The position numbers and the translations under genes were made by a program. DNA of 64,000 bases from Paracyclopina nana (lineage: Eukaryota; Arthropoda; Copepoda; Cyclopoida; Cyclopettidae), in assembly GCA_019096065.1 (NCBI GenBank), contig JAGUCH010000004.1, positions 9,548,001 through 9,612,000 on the forward strand, in the 5' to 3' direction. The notes below the pieces were generated by a model. That model made no database searches and was not told the origin of the DNA. It saw only the letters and a list, made by a program, of their open reading frames with translations. Of this stretch, positions 30,841-43,483 are shown piece after piece. Each line of letters begins with the position of its first letter. Positions within the stretch are counted from its first letter, which is position 1.

Positions 30841-32886
30841 ATTTCTAGACTCTGCTTTGCACTGTTTCAAATTCAGTTGTTGTTGTTTTTTGCTGTGATT
30901 GATCAAAATCCAAGATGGAGAGTCCAATGGAGTTGAAAGCCTGGCCTGTTTTTGCCAACATCGAACCGGACTTTCTGGCCAACGTGAAATCAGTGTGGGT
31001 TTACAGAGACTTTGGAATTGAAGGGGCCATGATTCTCACAAATGAGGATGAAGTCTTCGGGATTGGGGGCAATAAATATGGCCGACATGGAGTTGGCGAT
31101 ACCCAACCAGCCACAAATCCAAGAAAAGTCCCAGCTCTGAGCAATCAACAAGTGGTGGAGATAAGTTTTGGAGTTGACTTTGCATTGGCCCTGACACAAG
31201 ATGGAACCATCTATTCATGGGGTAAAAATGATGCTGGACAATTAGGTCGTGAAACCAAAGATGATCGATTGGTTCCAATGCCAATTGAAGGTCCACTGAG
31301 AGGCAAAATTGTAAAATATTTTGCTTGTGGTGATAATCATAGGTAAATAGTCCTTAAAATGTGTTCATTTGCATTTGGTTGCAATGATGTTTATTTTTGC
31401 AGCTTGGCTCTCACAGACTCGGGTGAAGTCTTTGCTTGGGGATCGAATACATTTGGCCAACTTGGTTATGATTCCCAAAATGCTTCCAATGAAGTCCCCC
31501 AAAAGATCCAGTTTGAACACTTGGTGCCCAAAGAGTGTCATGCTCAACAGATATCTTGTGGAGGACATTTCTCAATCATTCTCCTGAATGATGGCAGAAT
31601 TCTATCATTTGGACATTCAAATTATGACCAGCTTGGTCATGGAAACAATGAGAATCAGTCCACTCCTCTATTCATCAAAGCACTGAGACAAACCAAAATT
31701 GTCTCTGTGTCTTGTGGATTTTGTCATGTGCTGGCCTTGTCAGATATGGGACACCTTTATAGTTGGGGAGCGAACAATTTTGGACAATTGGGCAATGGAA
31801 GTAGAAAACAGTCCTCAGTGCCAACAAGGATTGGTGACAAAAATACAAGATTCACTGCAATTGAGACAAATTGGGATTCATGTATGTCAGCTGCTCTCAA
31901 TGAATCCAATAAACCTATGTTTGGGGTCGTTGCAAAGGAGGAAATATCCTCACACCAAATGAAACTCAGTACAAGAGTCTTCCAGAGGCTGTCTACTTCC
32001 ATTCAAAGGAAGTATGGCCATTGCATCTCAGGGCAATCAGGTTCACTTCTAGTGGCACAAGTGAGCACCAACCAAGGTAAATGTCTTTTTTCAGGCTTCA
32101 GTTTTTTTATCTAGGGACTTAGAACATTCACTTTTAAAGTTTGTTGCAATTTCCCATTTCAATCGATTTACTTTAGGCTCTGGGCTCAATTTTTTGGGGC
32201 ACTCAGTTGGCTCTCAGCAGCATGGATTTCAGTTTTTCTAACTTTCTAACAAAGCGGCAGTGGCCAGAGCTCCAGCACACAGAATTTCCGAAATTGGCTA
32301 GCCCCAAACCAAGCTGGGCAAGTGCAACATTTAAACAGAGAAATTACAAAAGATTGAGAAAACACTAGCCAAGACTATCCAAGGCACAGAACTACCATGG
32401 TCTCCTAGTTCCAATAACAAATGGAAACTAGTATATATATTTTGGCAACTTTTTCGAGCTAGGAGCAAAAATTGCACAACATGCATAATTGCTTGCGCAA
32501 AATGGTCATTTTTGATAAAGGCAAAATTTACATTTGCTCTGCATAGTTTTGGCATGACTAATCTCCTAATGCTAGTATGTTAGCAACTTTTTTTAAGGCG
32601 AGTGCGCAAAGTTTTGGGATTTCTTTGTTTCATTGTTGCACTTGCCTTGCTTGGTTGCAGGCGAGCCAATTTTGGGGATTCTGTGCTCTTGATATCTGGT
32701 CACTGCCCAAGTTTTCATTAGACACGGAAAATGCCTCATGGATATAGCTAGAGTAAAAGTATTATTTTGACTAATTTTTACCTAGTTTTTTTTAGAAGGC
32801 GTTTTCTAAGTCCAAAAACCAGTGCTGCCAATTTTTTTTCATGAAATGAAATGGAGCGTCTGATTTGAGGAAAATTTCTGTAATAT

Positions 32887-34119
32887 CCCCACCAGAACTT
32901 TTCCCTTTTTTTCGTTAAATAATCGATTACTTATCATGGTTGATTTTAGTTCTCGATGATTACTTGTCTCGGTTGCAAATCGGTGACGGAATTCAATGCT
33001 GAGAAATCAATTTGCTAATGAAAAGTAACTGATATTCAAAGTTGATTATTTCCTGATCATTTCTTATGCTTGGCCACTTTCAGCAGATTATTCAGGAACT
33101 TTTCAGGAACTTTCCAAGAATTGAGTTCAGTTAGTATTCAAGGACTTGATTTCAGCTATTATTCAGGGACCTGTCAAAAATTATTTTTTTTACAGCTTTC
33201 TAGCTTTTTGATTAGGCTTACTCATTCTTTAAACAATGATGGCTTATAACTGAAAGAAAGAAAGTTAGAAAAGCCAATATGAAAGTTTACCCAGGGTGGA
33301 CTCGAACCCATGAACCTCAGATTTGGAATCCAGTGCCTTGCCTCTAGACCACAGATGTCTCACTCTGATTTGGGCTTTTTTAGCTATAATATTGTGCAGA
33401 ACATACTCTAGATGGAGCTAGCTTTAATAATTAGTGTACTGGGACATGTTTTTTAAGTCCAGGTGTCACTGAATAGTTTTTGACTGCTCAAGAAGAATAC
33501 ACAATTGAAAGATTGCTGAAATAAAAAGTTCAAAATAGCTCTTGAAACTGTGAAAAAGTATTTATAATGAATAGTTCTCGAACAAAAGTATGTGAATAGT
33601 TCTTGAACTAAGAAAAAATAATCATTCTTGAAAAGTTATTGACATGAACATTCCTGAATTGTTATTGAATACTCAAGTTTAATTCATTATTGAAAAGCTA
33701 CTGAACATAAGCTCTTGCATAGTTCTTGAATTGTTAAGAAGCTTTTGTTGTTGAAAAGTTGCTGAAATGAACATCACTGAATAGTTCTTGAAAAAAATAA
33801 GCATAATTTATTGTTGACAAGTTGATGATTGAAAGTTCTTGAATAGTTCTTGAATTATCAAAAAGTATTCATTATTGAAAAGTTGTTGAATTGAATAGTT
33901 CTTGAATAGTCAAGTAATATTAATCAAAGAATGTTTATCGAGATTTGTGTTAAAGATTCTTTGCCAAGAATTCGAGTAATAATCATAAACGATTATTTCT
34001 TTGAGTCAAATTAACCGACTAATCGAGACAAAATCGTAGAACGAGTCTTTACCGAATACCTACTTTGGAGGAATCGTGTAACATTCGTTCTCGAATCGGG
34101 AACCTAAGTTCTGGTGGGG
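32887..34119. mobile_element. TIR element with CCCCACCAGAACTT ends (1233 bp)
   Basis: The ends are CCCCACCAGAACTT and AAGTTCTGGTGGGG, a 14-bp perfect inverted repeat. The interior is AT-rich with many TTGAATAGTTCTTGAA phrases and includes a tRNA-like segment (33292-33363). Unit B lacks the insertion in its equivalent intron (around 38800), which defines the borders. The target duplication is unclear (AT-rich site). No ORF. Confidence 0.8.
33292..33363 (-). other. tRNA-like sequence inside TIR element
   Basis: On the minus strand it shows an A-box-like GGTCTAGAGGCAAGGC, a CTGGATTCCAAATC anticodon-like arm (CCA in the loop) and B-box GGGTTCGAGTCC. Only two T-stem pairs form, so it is probably a tRNA relic. 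Confidence 0.45.
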
Positions 34120-35689
34120 ATTGCACTGCTGGTTTCATTTAAAAAAATGTCAAGTGAGGTTGATGAGTTGAGTGAGGCTAGCAAAGCTCATGATGAGCAG
34201 ACTTTCTCTTGTTCATTAGGCTATTGTATGGATTTGGGGATTTCTTTGAGCTGGTTGTCTGGCCAATGCCTATTCATGGCCCTCTGCTTTATTTCCAGGT
34301 CTTCCACTTGCTGCTCCCATTGCGGTGAGCTAATGGAGCAAGGAAAGTTATTGCAACTCCAACTCAGTACTACCCAAAATGCCGTGGCTAAGCTAATGGA
34401 GCAAGTAAAGTTATTGCAACTCCGGCTCAGTGTTACCCAAAATGCCGTGGAGGCGACTGAGTGCAAAATATGCTATGAAAGCCATAATGGGAAGCCATGG
34501 GTTTTAGTTCCATGTGGTCACTCTGGCTTCTGCGAAACCTGTGCCAAAACATTCGCTAATGAATCAAATGGTGCTGGAAGTAGGCCAATGGGCTGCCCTT
34601 TCTGCCGTAAGCAGGTTGTCATGACTATGCAGCTACATGCATGAAGTCAGGGTTAGTTTCTAACCTTTTTGGCAACGTTAATTCCGCAACTTTCCTTTTT
34701 TTAATGTATATTCGAAAATATAAATAAATAAGTGCGCCAGATTTTGAAAATAAGCGTAACTCACTCTACAAGAATACAAAACTCAAGCAGAGCTCTCTGT
34801 TACTATTTCAACTGCATCAAATTATTCTGCTATTAAACATTTCCCTTTAACTTGCATTACATCATAGTTGTATTAGATACTATTTGCTCTGGCCAAACAA
34901 GGCTTAATTGACATCGATGTTTGCTTTCAAAAGAAATCTGCTTTTTTCCTCTTATCTTATTTTCCAGTTTTTAGACTTACTTATTTTATGTCCTTTTTTC
35001 AGTCCAAAACCAATTATTAAGTAGTTTTCTTTGTTTCTTTAGGTCTATTGAATCTAATTGATACAAAGTTTCAAAGTTTGGAAGGATTCAGTTTGAAAGA
35101 TGCTCAAGTCTGAACAACTTTTAAATTCATTGCAAAATTGCAGCATTTACTTTGCAAATCGTCCTGTGTGGTACATAGTACATAAAACTACTGCTGATTC
35201 AAACTAGTATATTCAATGCGAAAATTCGAGAAATGCTCCGATTTCCGATCTTTTTACAGTTTTGGAATCTAGAGACAGAGGTGAACACTTTTTATTAGTG
35301 AGTAAACAAGGTATCTCAGCATCTGGTCTCCGTCATAAATCTCAGCAGACAGGCTGCCATTTAGCAGTAAACTTTGGCGCGCGATATCTCCGGTTCTAGA
35401 CAAGATATCTTGCCCCAATTTGAAACTGTGAAGTCAGGGCAATCTCCTCTACAAGTGTTATTAGTAGTAGAAAAATTTGAGAACCGAGCAACTATTTTTC
35501 ATCCGAGCGCAGCAAGGCAATAAAAAATGTGCAAGGATTTTTCTTGGGGTCAAACTTTTGCTGAGGCGGTAGGGAACTATTATTCTTCTTTTGATAAAGT
35601 AAGGCCAATTTTTATTTTAAAAATCTAATAATATGACTTATTTGTTGCTAAAGAATGAGTTTCATACAATTTGGAATACGATTTATCTA

Positions 35690-36350
35690 GGTTATTTGAA
35701 TTTCTACCAGTTGCTGAAATTGAAGGGTTCTCTTAATCCATTTTCTGAAAATGTACGGATTTTCTGAAGTTGAAAAAGAATATACGGATTTTCTTATAAT
35801 GTTTGGATTTTCATACAGTGTACTGATTTTGTCAAAAGAGACGGATTTTCTTGAAATTGATGGATTTTCTTGAAATTGATGGATTTTTGTAAAATTCACT
35901 GATTTTCATTGAATTGGCCGATTCTCTTAAAATTGACTGATTTTTTTGAAATTGGTCTTAAAATTGGCAGATTTTCTTGAAATTGGCAGATTTTCCTGAA
36001 ATTGACTGATTTTCTTGAAATTGGTCTTAAAATTGGCAGATTTTTTTAAAAAATTGGCAGAAGTAGTGTGAAATACCCCAGATTTTCTTAAAATTGGCTA
36101 TTTTTGTAAAATTCACTGATTTTCATTGAATTGGCAGATTCTCTTAAAATTGGCAGATTTTCTTAAAATTGGCAGATTTTCTTAAAACTCGCAGATTTTC
36201 TTAAAACTGGCAGATTTTCTGAAAAATTGGCAGATTTTTTTAAAATTGGCAGATTTTCTTATAATTGACAATTTTTCTTTAAAATGACTGATTTTTTTAA
36301 AATCGACTAATTTTTGTAAAATTGACACATTTTCTTAAAATTGACTGGGT
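35690..36350 (+). repeat. AAATTGGCAGATTTTCTT minisatellite, unit B
   Basis: From about 35900, about 20 degenerate units of 18-20 bp with variants such as AAATTGACTGATTTTTTT. Unit A has only a few units at the same place (about 29240-29420) and unit C more (42465-43105). Confidence 0.85.
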
Positions 36351-36797
36351 TTTTTTTGGCATTCAATGAGTTACTTATGAATTTGATTACTAACTGCATG
36401 ATTTCTTAAAATTGACTGTTTTACTGAAAAATTGACAGGATTAATTTCAATTGGCTGATTTCAGGAAAAGGCATAAATAAAATTGCATGCTACATGCATT
36501 ATAAAGCCCATGTCATCTGCTTCAAAATAGGAGATATTTCAAATTTGATTTTTTAAATAAAGGCTCTAAAAACTTGATTGGAATGCAATTTCTTTGAGAA
36601 TTTGAAAAGCCTTTTAATATGGCTTGATTTGGCTGTTTTTGTGCAAAAACTATCGAGCATCAAGGATCAGATGAACAGGGCCATAGGTCGCTATTATCAA
36701 GCCCAGCTTAGGAAAAATTGATAAGATTTCTAGACTCTGCTTTGCACTGTTTCATATTCAGTTGTTGTTTTTTTGCTGTGATTGATCAAAATCCAAG

Positions 36798-39319
36798 ATG
36801 GAGAGTCCAATGGAGTTGAAAGCCTGGCCTGTTTTTGCCAAAATTAAACCAGACTTTTTGGCCAACGTGAAATCAGTGTCGGTTTACAGAGACTTTGGAT
36901 TTGAAGGGGCCATGATTCTCACAAATGAGGATGAAGTCTTCGGGATTGGGAGCAATAATTGTGGCCGACATGGAGTTGGCGATACCCAACCAGCCACAAA
37001 TCCAAGAAAAGTCCCCGCTCTGAGCAATCAACAAGTGGTGGAGATAAGTTTAGGATGTGGATTTGCATTGGCCCTGACACAAGATGGAACCATCTATTCA
37101 TGGGGTAAAAATGAAAAAGGACAATTAGGTCGTGAAACCACAAATGATGGATTGATTCCCAAGCCAATTGAAGGTCCACTGAGAGGCAAAATTGTAAAAT
37201 CTTTTGCTTGTGGTGATAATCATTGGTAAATAGTCTTAAAAATGTGTTCATTTGCAATTAGTTTGCAATGATGTTTATTTTTGCAGCTTGGCTCTCACAG
37301 ACTCGGGTGAAGTCTTTGCTTGGGGACTTAATTACCATGGCCAACTTGGGGATGGATCCCGAATAAATGCCAAAGTCCCCCAAAAGATCCAGTTTGAACA
37401 CTTGGTGCCTGAAGGTTGTCATGCTCAACAGATATCTTGTGGAGAAGGTTTCTCAATCATTCTCCTGAATGATGGCAGAATTCTATCATTTGGATATTCA
37501 TTTCATGGCCAGCTTGGTCATGGAAACAATGAGAATCAATCCACTCCTGCAATCATCGAAGCACTGAGACAAACCAAAATTGTCTCAGTGAGCTGTGGAT
37601 TTGCTCATGTGCTGGCCTTGTCAGATATGGGACATCTTTATAGTTGGGGAGCGAATCATTATGGACAATCGGGCAATGGAAGAACAGAAAATTCCTCAGT
37701 GCCAACAAGGATTGGTGACAAAAATACAAGATTCACTGCAATTGAGACAAATTGGGCTTCAAGGATGTCAGCTGCTCTCAATCAATCCAATCAAACCTAT
37801 GTCTGGGGTCGTTGCAAAGGAGGAGATATCCTTACCACACCAACTGAAACTCAGTACAAGAGTCTGCCAGAGGCTTTCTACTTCCATTCATATGAAGTTG
37901 AAGGATTGTCAATGTATCTCAGTGCAATCAGATTCACTTCTAGTTGCACAAGTGAGAGCCAACCAAGGTAAATGTCTTTTTTCAGACTTCAGTTTTTTTC
38001 TAGTGACATAGAACATTCACTCAAGCTTGACAATTTCCCATTTCAGTCAATTTACTTTAAGTCTGGTTTCAGTTTTTTGGGGGCACTCAGTTGGCTGAGC
38101 TGTATGGATTTCACAGTTTTTCTGTCCTTGTTAAGAATTTTGCGTTTTCCTAGAAGTATAGAAGTAGCACAAAGCGGCAGTGGCCAGATATCCAGGGCAC
38201 AGATTTTCCGAAATTGGCTTGCCTCAAACCAAGCAGGGCAAGTGCAACATTTAAACAGAGAAATACCAAAAGATAGTGAAAACACAAGCCAAGACTATAT
38301 TCAAGGCACAGAACTACCATGGCCACCTAGTTCCAATAACAAATGGAAACTAGCATATATTTTGGCAACTTTTTTGAGCTAGGAGCAAAAATTGCACAAC
38401 ATGCATAATAATTGCTTGAGCAAAATTGTCATTTTTGACAAAGGCAATATTTTTTCCTTAGCATAGTTTTGACAAGACTAATCTCCTAATGCTAGTATCT
38501 TAGCAACTTTTTTTAGGCGAGTGTGCAAAGTTTTGGGATTTGTTTGTTTCATTGTTGCACTTCCCTTGCTTGGTTGCAGGCGAGCCAATTTTGGGGATTC
38601 TGTGCACTTGATATCTGGCCACTGGCCAAGTTTTCAATGGAAAATGCCTCATGCTTATAGCTAGAGGAAAAGTATTATTTTGACTAATTTTTACCCAGTT
38701 TTCTTTAAAAGGCGTTTTCTAAGTCCAAAAACCAGTGCTGCAAGTATTTTTTTTTTTCATGAAATGAAATGAAATGTCTGATTCGAGGAAAATTTCTGTA
38801 ATATGGCACTTCATTTAAAAAATGTCAAGTGAGGTTGATGAGTTGCGTGAGGCTAGCTAAGCTCATGATGAGCAGACTTTCTCTTGTTCATTAGGCTATT
38901 GTATGGATTTGGGGATTTCTTTGAGCTGGTTGTCTGGCCAATGCCTATTCATGGCCCTCTGCTTTATTTCCAGGTCTTCCACTTGCTGCTCCCATTGCGG
39001 TGAGCTAATGGAGCAAGTAAAGTCATTGCAACTCCAACTCAGTACTACCCAAAATGCCGTGGCTAAGCTAATGGAGCAAGTAAAGTTATTGCAACTCCGG
39101 CTCAGTGTTACCCAAAATGTCGTGGAGGCAACTGAGTGCAAAATATGCTATGAAAGCCATAATGGGAAGCCATGGGTTTTGGCTCCATGCGGTCACTCTG
39201 GCTTCTGCGAAACCTGTGCCAAAACATTCGCCAATGAATCAAATGAAGCTACAAATAGGCCAATGGGCTGCCCTTTCTGTCGCAAGCAGGTTGTCATGAC
39301 TATGCAGCTACATGCATGA
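36798..39319 (+). CDS. RCC1-repeat/RING-finger protein, copy 4 (intact)
   Basis: Exons 36798-37225, 37287-37967 and 38974-39319 join in frame to about 484 aa. Exon 1 (MESPMELKAWPVFAKI start) and exon 2 encode the RCC1 propeller: ALTQDGTIYSWGKNEKGQLG, SLALTDSGEVFAWG-type and ALSDMGHLYSWG blades, closing with QTYVWGRCKGG. Exon 3 encodes two tandem copies of an LMEQ-heptad segment and the C3HC4 RING (CKIC at about 421, CGH, CETC, CPFC near 460). The exon 1 donor reads TTG|GTAAAT rather than the usual TAG|GTAAAT, changing a Ser to Cys at the joint, but the site remains good. Likely an E3 ubiquitin ligase. This is the best model for the family. Upstream, the block from TTTCTAGACTCTGCTTTGC to the ATG is shared with copies 3 and 5. 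Confidence 0.87.
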
Positions 39320-39702
39320 AGTCAGGGTTAGTTTCTAACCTTTTTGGCGCCGTGAATTCCGTAACTTTCCTATTATTCTTGTATAATCGAAAAATAAGTT
39401 AATAAATGCGCCAGATTTTGAAAATAAGCGTAACTCACTCTACAAGAATACAAAACTCAAGCAGAGCTCTCTGTTACTATTTCAACTGCATCAAGTTATT
39501 CTGCTATTAGACATTTCCCTTTAACTTGCTTTACATCATAGTTGTATTAGATACTATTTGCTCTGGCCAAACAAGGCTTAATTGACATCGATGTTTGCTT
39601 TCAAAAGAAATCTGCTTTTTTCCTCTTATCTTATTTTCCAGTTTTTAGACTTACTTATTTTATGTCCTTTTTTCAGTCCAAAACCAATTATTAAGTAGTT
39701 TT

Positions 39703-40468
39703 ATATGATGGAAAGTAATTTTCGCATGTATAATTCAGTTTACCGATTTGTCTCAGTTCATATTACTACACATATATAAAGGCTCTGACGTTTAACTTTA
39801 TCAAGTGACACACATTATAAAGTATTTTATAAGGTGTGTTGCTCCTCTGTTTGACCAGTTATTGTCCAAGAAGTTAATCCCATTGCAGAAAAAGGAGAAA
39901 AATGCCTGCATGGGGATCGAACCCTGATCATATAGATTAGGAATCCGACGCTCTACTGACTGAGCTACTACAGATAGAAAAAAATGTTGTTAGAATTCCT
40001 TTTATTCTTCTTCTAAGCTGAGCAAAGCTTAGCAGAGGAGTAGAGTCTCTATCAGAGATACCAGACAAAACTTGATCTAACACATCTTTTAGCTTCAAAA
40101 GTGCCAAATTCAAAATGCACACTTTTTAAGTGATTCATTAACACTTTCGGCTACTTGCACTACTGAGGGCCTCTCAACCTAAGCCCTCAAAGTAATGGAT
40201 CAAATGCTAAGTCAAGATTGCCTGGTCTGGTAACTTCATTAACATTTGAAAATTACTTTCCATCATATAAAATCAGATATATGTAAACAAATTATAAAAC
40301 AGGCTTACAAATGTCTGAGCTCATTTTACAAAGTAAAAATCTCGTAGCATTACTTGGCTCTCGCAAGCTCGAGCCCGCAAAGTTGCCACTCGATTTTTAC
40401 TTTACAAAATTTGCTCAGCTATTTTATTAGCTTGTTTTATAAATTGTTTACATATATAAATAGATATT
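39703..40468. mobile_element. Composite insertion in unit B (two palindromic elements)
   Basis: Units A and C read straight through TAAGTAGTTTT-CTTTGTTTC; unit B has 766 bp in between. The first part (about 39701-40270) has inverted ends TATATGATGGAAAGTAATTT and contains a tRNA-like segment. The second (about 40276-40462) is a short palindrome with ATATATGTAAACAA...TTATAAAACA ends. The order of insertion is not clear. Confidence 0.65.
39905..39976 (-). other. tRNA-like sequence inside the unit B insertion
   Basis: On the minus strand it has TAGCTCAGTCAGTAGAGC (a perfect A-box/D-arm) and CAGGGTTCGATCCCC (B-box), but the acceptor and anticodon stems fail to pair. It is probably a tRNA-derived relic rather than a working tRNA gene. 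Confidence 0.5.
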
Positions 40469-41002
40469 CTTTGTTTCTTTAGGTCTATTGAATCTAATTG
40501 ATACAAAGTTTCAAAGTTTGGAAGGATTCAGTTTGAAAGATGCTCAAGTCTGAACAACTTTTAAATTCATTGCAAAATTGCAGCATTTACTTTGCAAATC
40601 GTCCTGTGTGGTACATAGTACATAAAACTACTGCTGATTCAAACTAGTATATTCAATGCGAAAACTCGAGAAATGCTCCGATTTCCGATCTTTTTACAGT
40701 TTTGGAATCTAGAGACAGAGGTGAACACTTTTTATTAGTGAGTAAACAAGGTATCTCAGCATCTGGTCTCCGTCATAAATCTCAGCAGACAGGCTGCCAT
40801 TTAGCAGTAAACTTTGGCGCGCGATATCTCCGGTTCTAGACAAGATATCTTGCCCCAATTTGAAACTGTGAAGTCAGGGCAATCTCCTCTACAAGTGTTA
40901 TTAGTAGTAGAAAAATTTGAGAACCGAGCAACTATTTTTCATCCGAGTGCAGCAAGGCAATAAAAAATGTGCAAGGATTTTTCTTGGGGTCAAACTTTTG
41001 CT

Positions 41003-42171
41003 GGCTGCATGCACTTTGCCCCTAGCCGTTTGCCCCTAGCCGTTTACCCCTAGTATGTTTGCCCCTTAGATTTTTGCCCCTAAAGACTTTTGCCCCCAAG
41101 ACATTTTTCCTTAGACACATTTGCCCCTTGACATGTTTGCCCCTAGGATTTTTACCCCTGAAGACGTTTGCCCCTTAGATGTTTGCCCCTGGATATATTT
41201 GCCCCTGGATATATTTGCCCCTGGATATATTTGCCCCTTGTACTTTTGCCCCTTGTACTTTTGCCCCTTGTACTTTTGCCCCTTTAACTTTTGCCCCTTG
41301 GACTTTTACCCCATGGACTTTTGCCCATTGGACTTTTGCACACTTGACTTCTGCCCCTTGGACTTTTGCCTCCAAGATGGCTGCCCACAATACTTTCACT
41401 TGATTCCTGATGATTTGGATTTTATAATAATTTTACAAGATAAAACCTTCTTTAACCGGACTCCTAACCTAACCTAATATGATCATATTCAAAACAATCG
41501 ATTTTTTTTCCTTTTTAAGAATAATATCTATTTTTTTAATTTTTTTGTAAGCTGATTGGATTGAGGCAATTTATAACCTAATCCCTAAAATGACTTATTT
41601 TAGGCAGTTTTTTAGTCCAATTGGTGCTGAAAGTTCATTTCAAATTGGACAAATTGTCAACTCAAGTAAACAGTGCAGTGGCAAAACAACCAAGGGGCAA
41701 AATTTTACTGGTACTTGGGGCAAAAGTGCCTGAGGCAAACATCCCTAGGGGCAAAAATCCAAGGGACTAAAATTCAAAGGGCAAAAATCCAAGGCAAAAA
41801 TCCAAGGCAAAAATCCAAGGGGCAAAAACTAAGGCAAAAATCCAAGGGCAAAAATCCAAGGGCAAAATCCAGGGGCAAAAAATCCAAGGGCAAAAATCAA
41901 GGGGCAAAATCCAAGGGGCAAAATCCAAGGGGCAAAAATCCAAGGCAAAAATCCAAGGCAAATATATCAAGGCAAACATCTAAGGGGCAAATGTCTTCAG
42001 AGGCAAAAAATCCTTGGGGCAAACTTGTCTAGGGGCAAATATCCAAAGGGCAAAAGTCTTGGGGGTGACTGTTTCTAAGGACAAAAATCTTAGGGGCAAA
42101 CGTCTACAGGGGCAAACGGCCAGGGGCAAACATATCAGGGGTAAACGGCTAGGGGCAAAAGTCTTGAGACC
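41003..42171. mobile_element. Foldback element of TTGCCCCTTGGACTT repeats, 9-bp target duplication
   Basis: The left arm (about 41003-41400) is a tandem array of TTGCCCCT-containing 15-bp units. The right arm (about 41690-42171) is the inverted array (AGGGGCAAAAATCCA). The outer ends GGCTGCATGCACTTTGCCCC and GGTCTCAAGACTTTTGCCCC are related. ACTTTTGCT is duplicated (40994-41002 and 42172-42180), and units A and B show the single-copy site. A 9-bp duplication and long TIRs are typical of Mutator-like elements; that class is inference. The ORFs are repeat artefacts. Confidence 0.82.
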
Positions 42172-42464
42172 ACTTTTGCTGAGGCGGTAGGGAACTATTA
42201 TTCTTCTTTTGATAAAGTAAGGCCAATTTGTGCTAATAACAAAATCTAATAATGTGATATATTTGTTGCTAAGGAATGAGTTTCATACGATTTGGAATAC
42301 GATTTATCTAGGTTATTTGAATTTCTACCAGTTGCTGAAATTGAAGGGTTCTCTTAATCCATTTTCTGAAAATGTACGGATTTTCTGAAATTGAAAAAGA
42401 ATTTACGGATTTTCTTATAATGTTCGGATTTTCTTACAGTGTACTGATATTGTCAAAAGAGACG

Positions 42465-43105
42465 GATTTTCTTGAAATTGATGGATTTTTGTAAAATTCA
42501 CTGATTTTCATTGAATTGGCCGATTCTCTTAAAATTGACTGATTTTTTTGAAATTGGTCTTAAAATTGGCAGATTTTTTTAAAAATTGGGAGATTTTCTT
42601 AAAATTGACAGATTTTTTTAAAAATTGGCAGATTTTCTTAAAATTGACTATTTTTGTAAAATTCACTGATTTTCATTGAATTGGCAGATTCTCCTAAAAT
42701 TGGCAGATTTTCTTAAAATTGGCAGATTTTCTTAAAACTCGCAGATTTTCTTAAAACTCGCAGATTTTCTTGAAACTGGCAGATTTTCTGAAAAATTGGC
42801 AGATTTTTTTAAAATTGGCAGATTTTCTTAAAACTCGCAGATTTTCTTAAAACTGGCAGATTTTCTGAAAAATTGGCAGATTTTTTTAAAATTGGCAGAT
42901 TTTCTTATAATTGACTATTTTTCTTTAAAATGACTGATTTTTTTAAAATTGGTAGATTTTCTTAAAACTCGCAGATTTTCTTAAAACTGGCAGATTTTCT
43001 TAAAATTGGCAGATTTTTACGAAAATTGGCAGATTTTTTTAAAATTGGCAGATTTTCTTAAAATTAACTAATTTTTGTAAAATTGACACATTTTCTTAAA
43101 ATTGA
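42465..43105 (+). repeat. AAATTGGCAGATTTTCTT minisatellite, unit C
   Basis: About 30 units of 18-20 bp with internal higher-order repeats (AAACTCGCAGATTTTCTT variants recur in blocks). It is an expanded version of the array in unit B. Confidence 0.87.
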
Positions 43106-43483
43106 CTGACTGGTTTACTTAAAAATTGACAGGATTAATTTCAATTGGCTGATTTCAGGAAAAGGCCCAATAAAATTGCATGCCACATGCCTCATCAAGC
43201 CCTCGTCATCTGCTTCAAAATAGGAGATATTTCAAATTTGACTTTTTTAAAAAGGCTCTAAAAACTTGATTGGAATGCAATTTCTTTGAAAATCTGAAAA
43301 GCCTTTTAATATGGCTTGATTTGGCTATTTTTGTGCAAAAACTATCGAGCATCAAGGATCAGATGAACAGGGCCATAGGCCGCTATATATTATCAAGCCC
43401 AGCTTAGGAAAAATTGATAAGATTTCTAGATTTCTGTTTCAAATTCAGTTGTTTTTTTTTGCTGTGATTGATCAAAATCCAAG

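Larger units (their letters stand above)
30915..34644 (+). pseudogene. RCC1-repeat/RING protein, copy 3, frameshifted in exon 2
   Basis: Exons by homology: 30915-31342, 31403-32076 and 34299-34644, with intact splice sites. Exon 2 has lost one base near 31908 (CCAATAAACC against CCAATCAAACC in copy 4), so the reading leaves the propeller frame at ESNKPMFG and would miss the RING. The lost frame remains open downstream, so this is the only lesion seen and is young. Exon 3 has a 60-bp internal duplication of the LMEQ-KLLQLQL heptads, shared with copy 4. Intron 2 is 2.2 kb because of an element at 32887-34119. A truncated propeller protein of about 310 residues remains possible. Confidence 0.82.

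Noticed and set aside
41121..42032. Frames rich in FAPCTFAP and KGKNPRAKS
   Set aside because: They are translations of the foldback element's tandem units in opposite orientations.
35690..43105. CRISPR-like array
   Set aside because: Units are contiguous, degenerate and have no unique spacers; the genome is eukaryotic.
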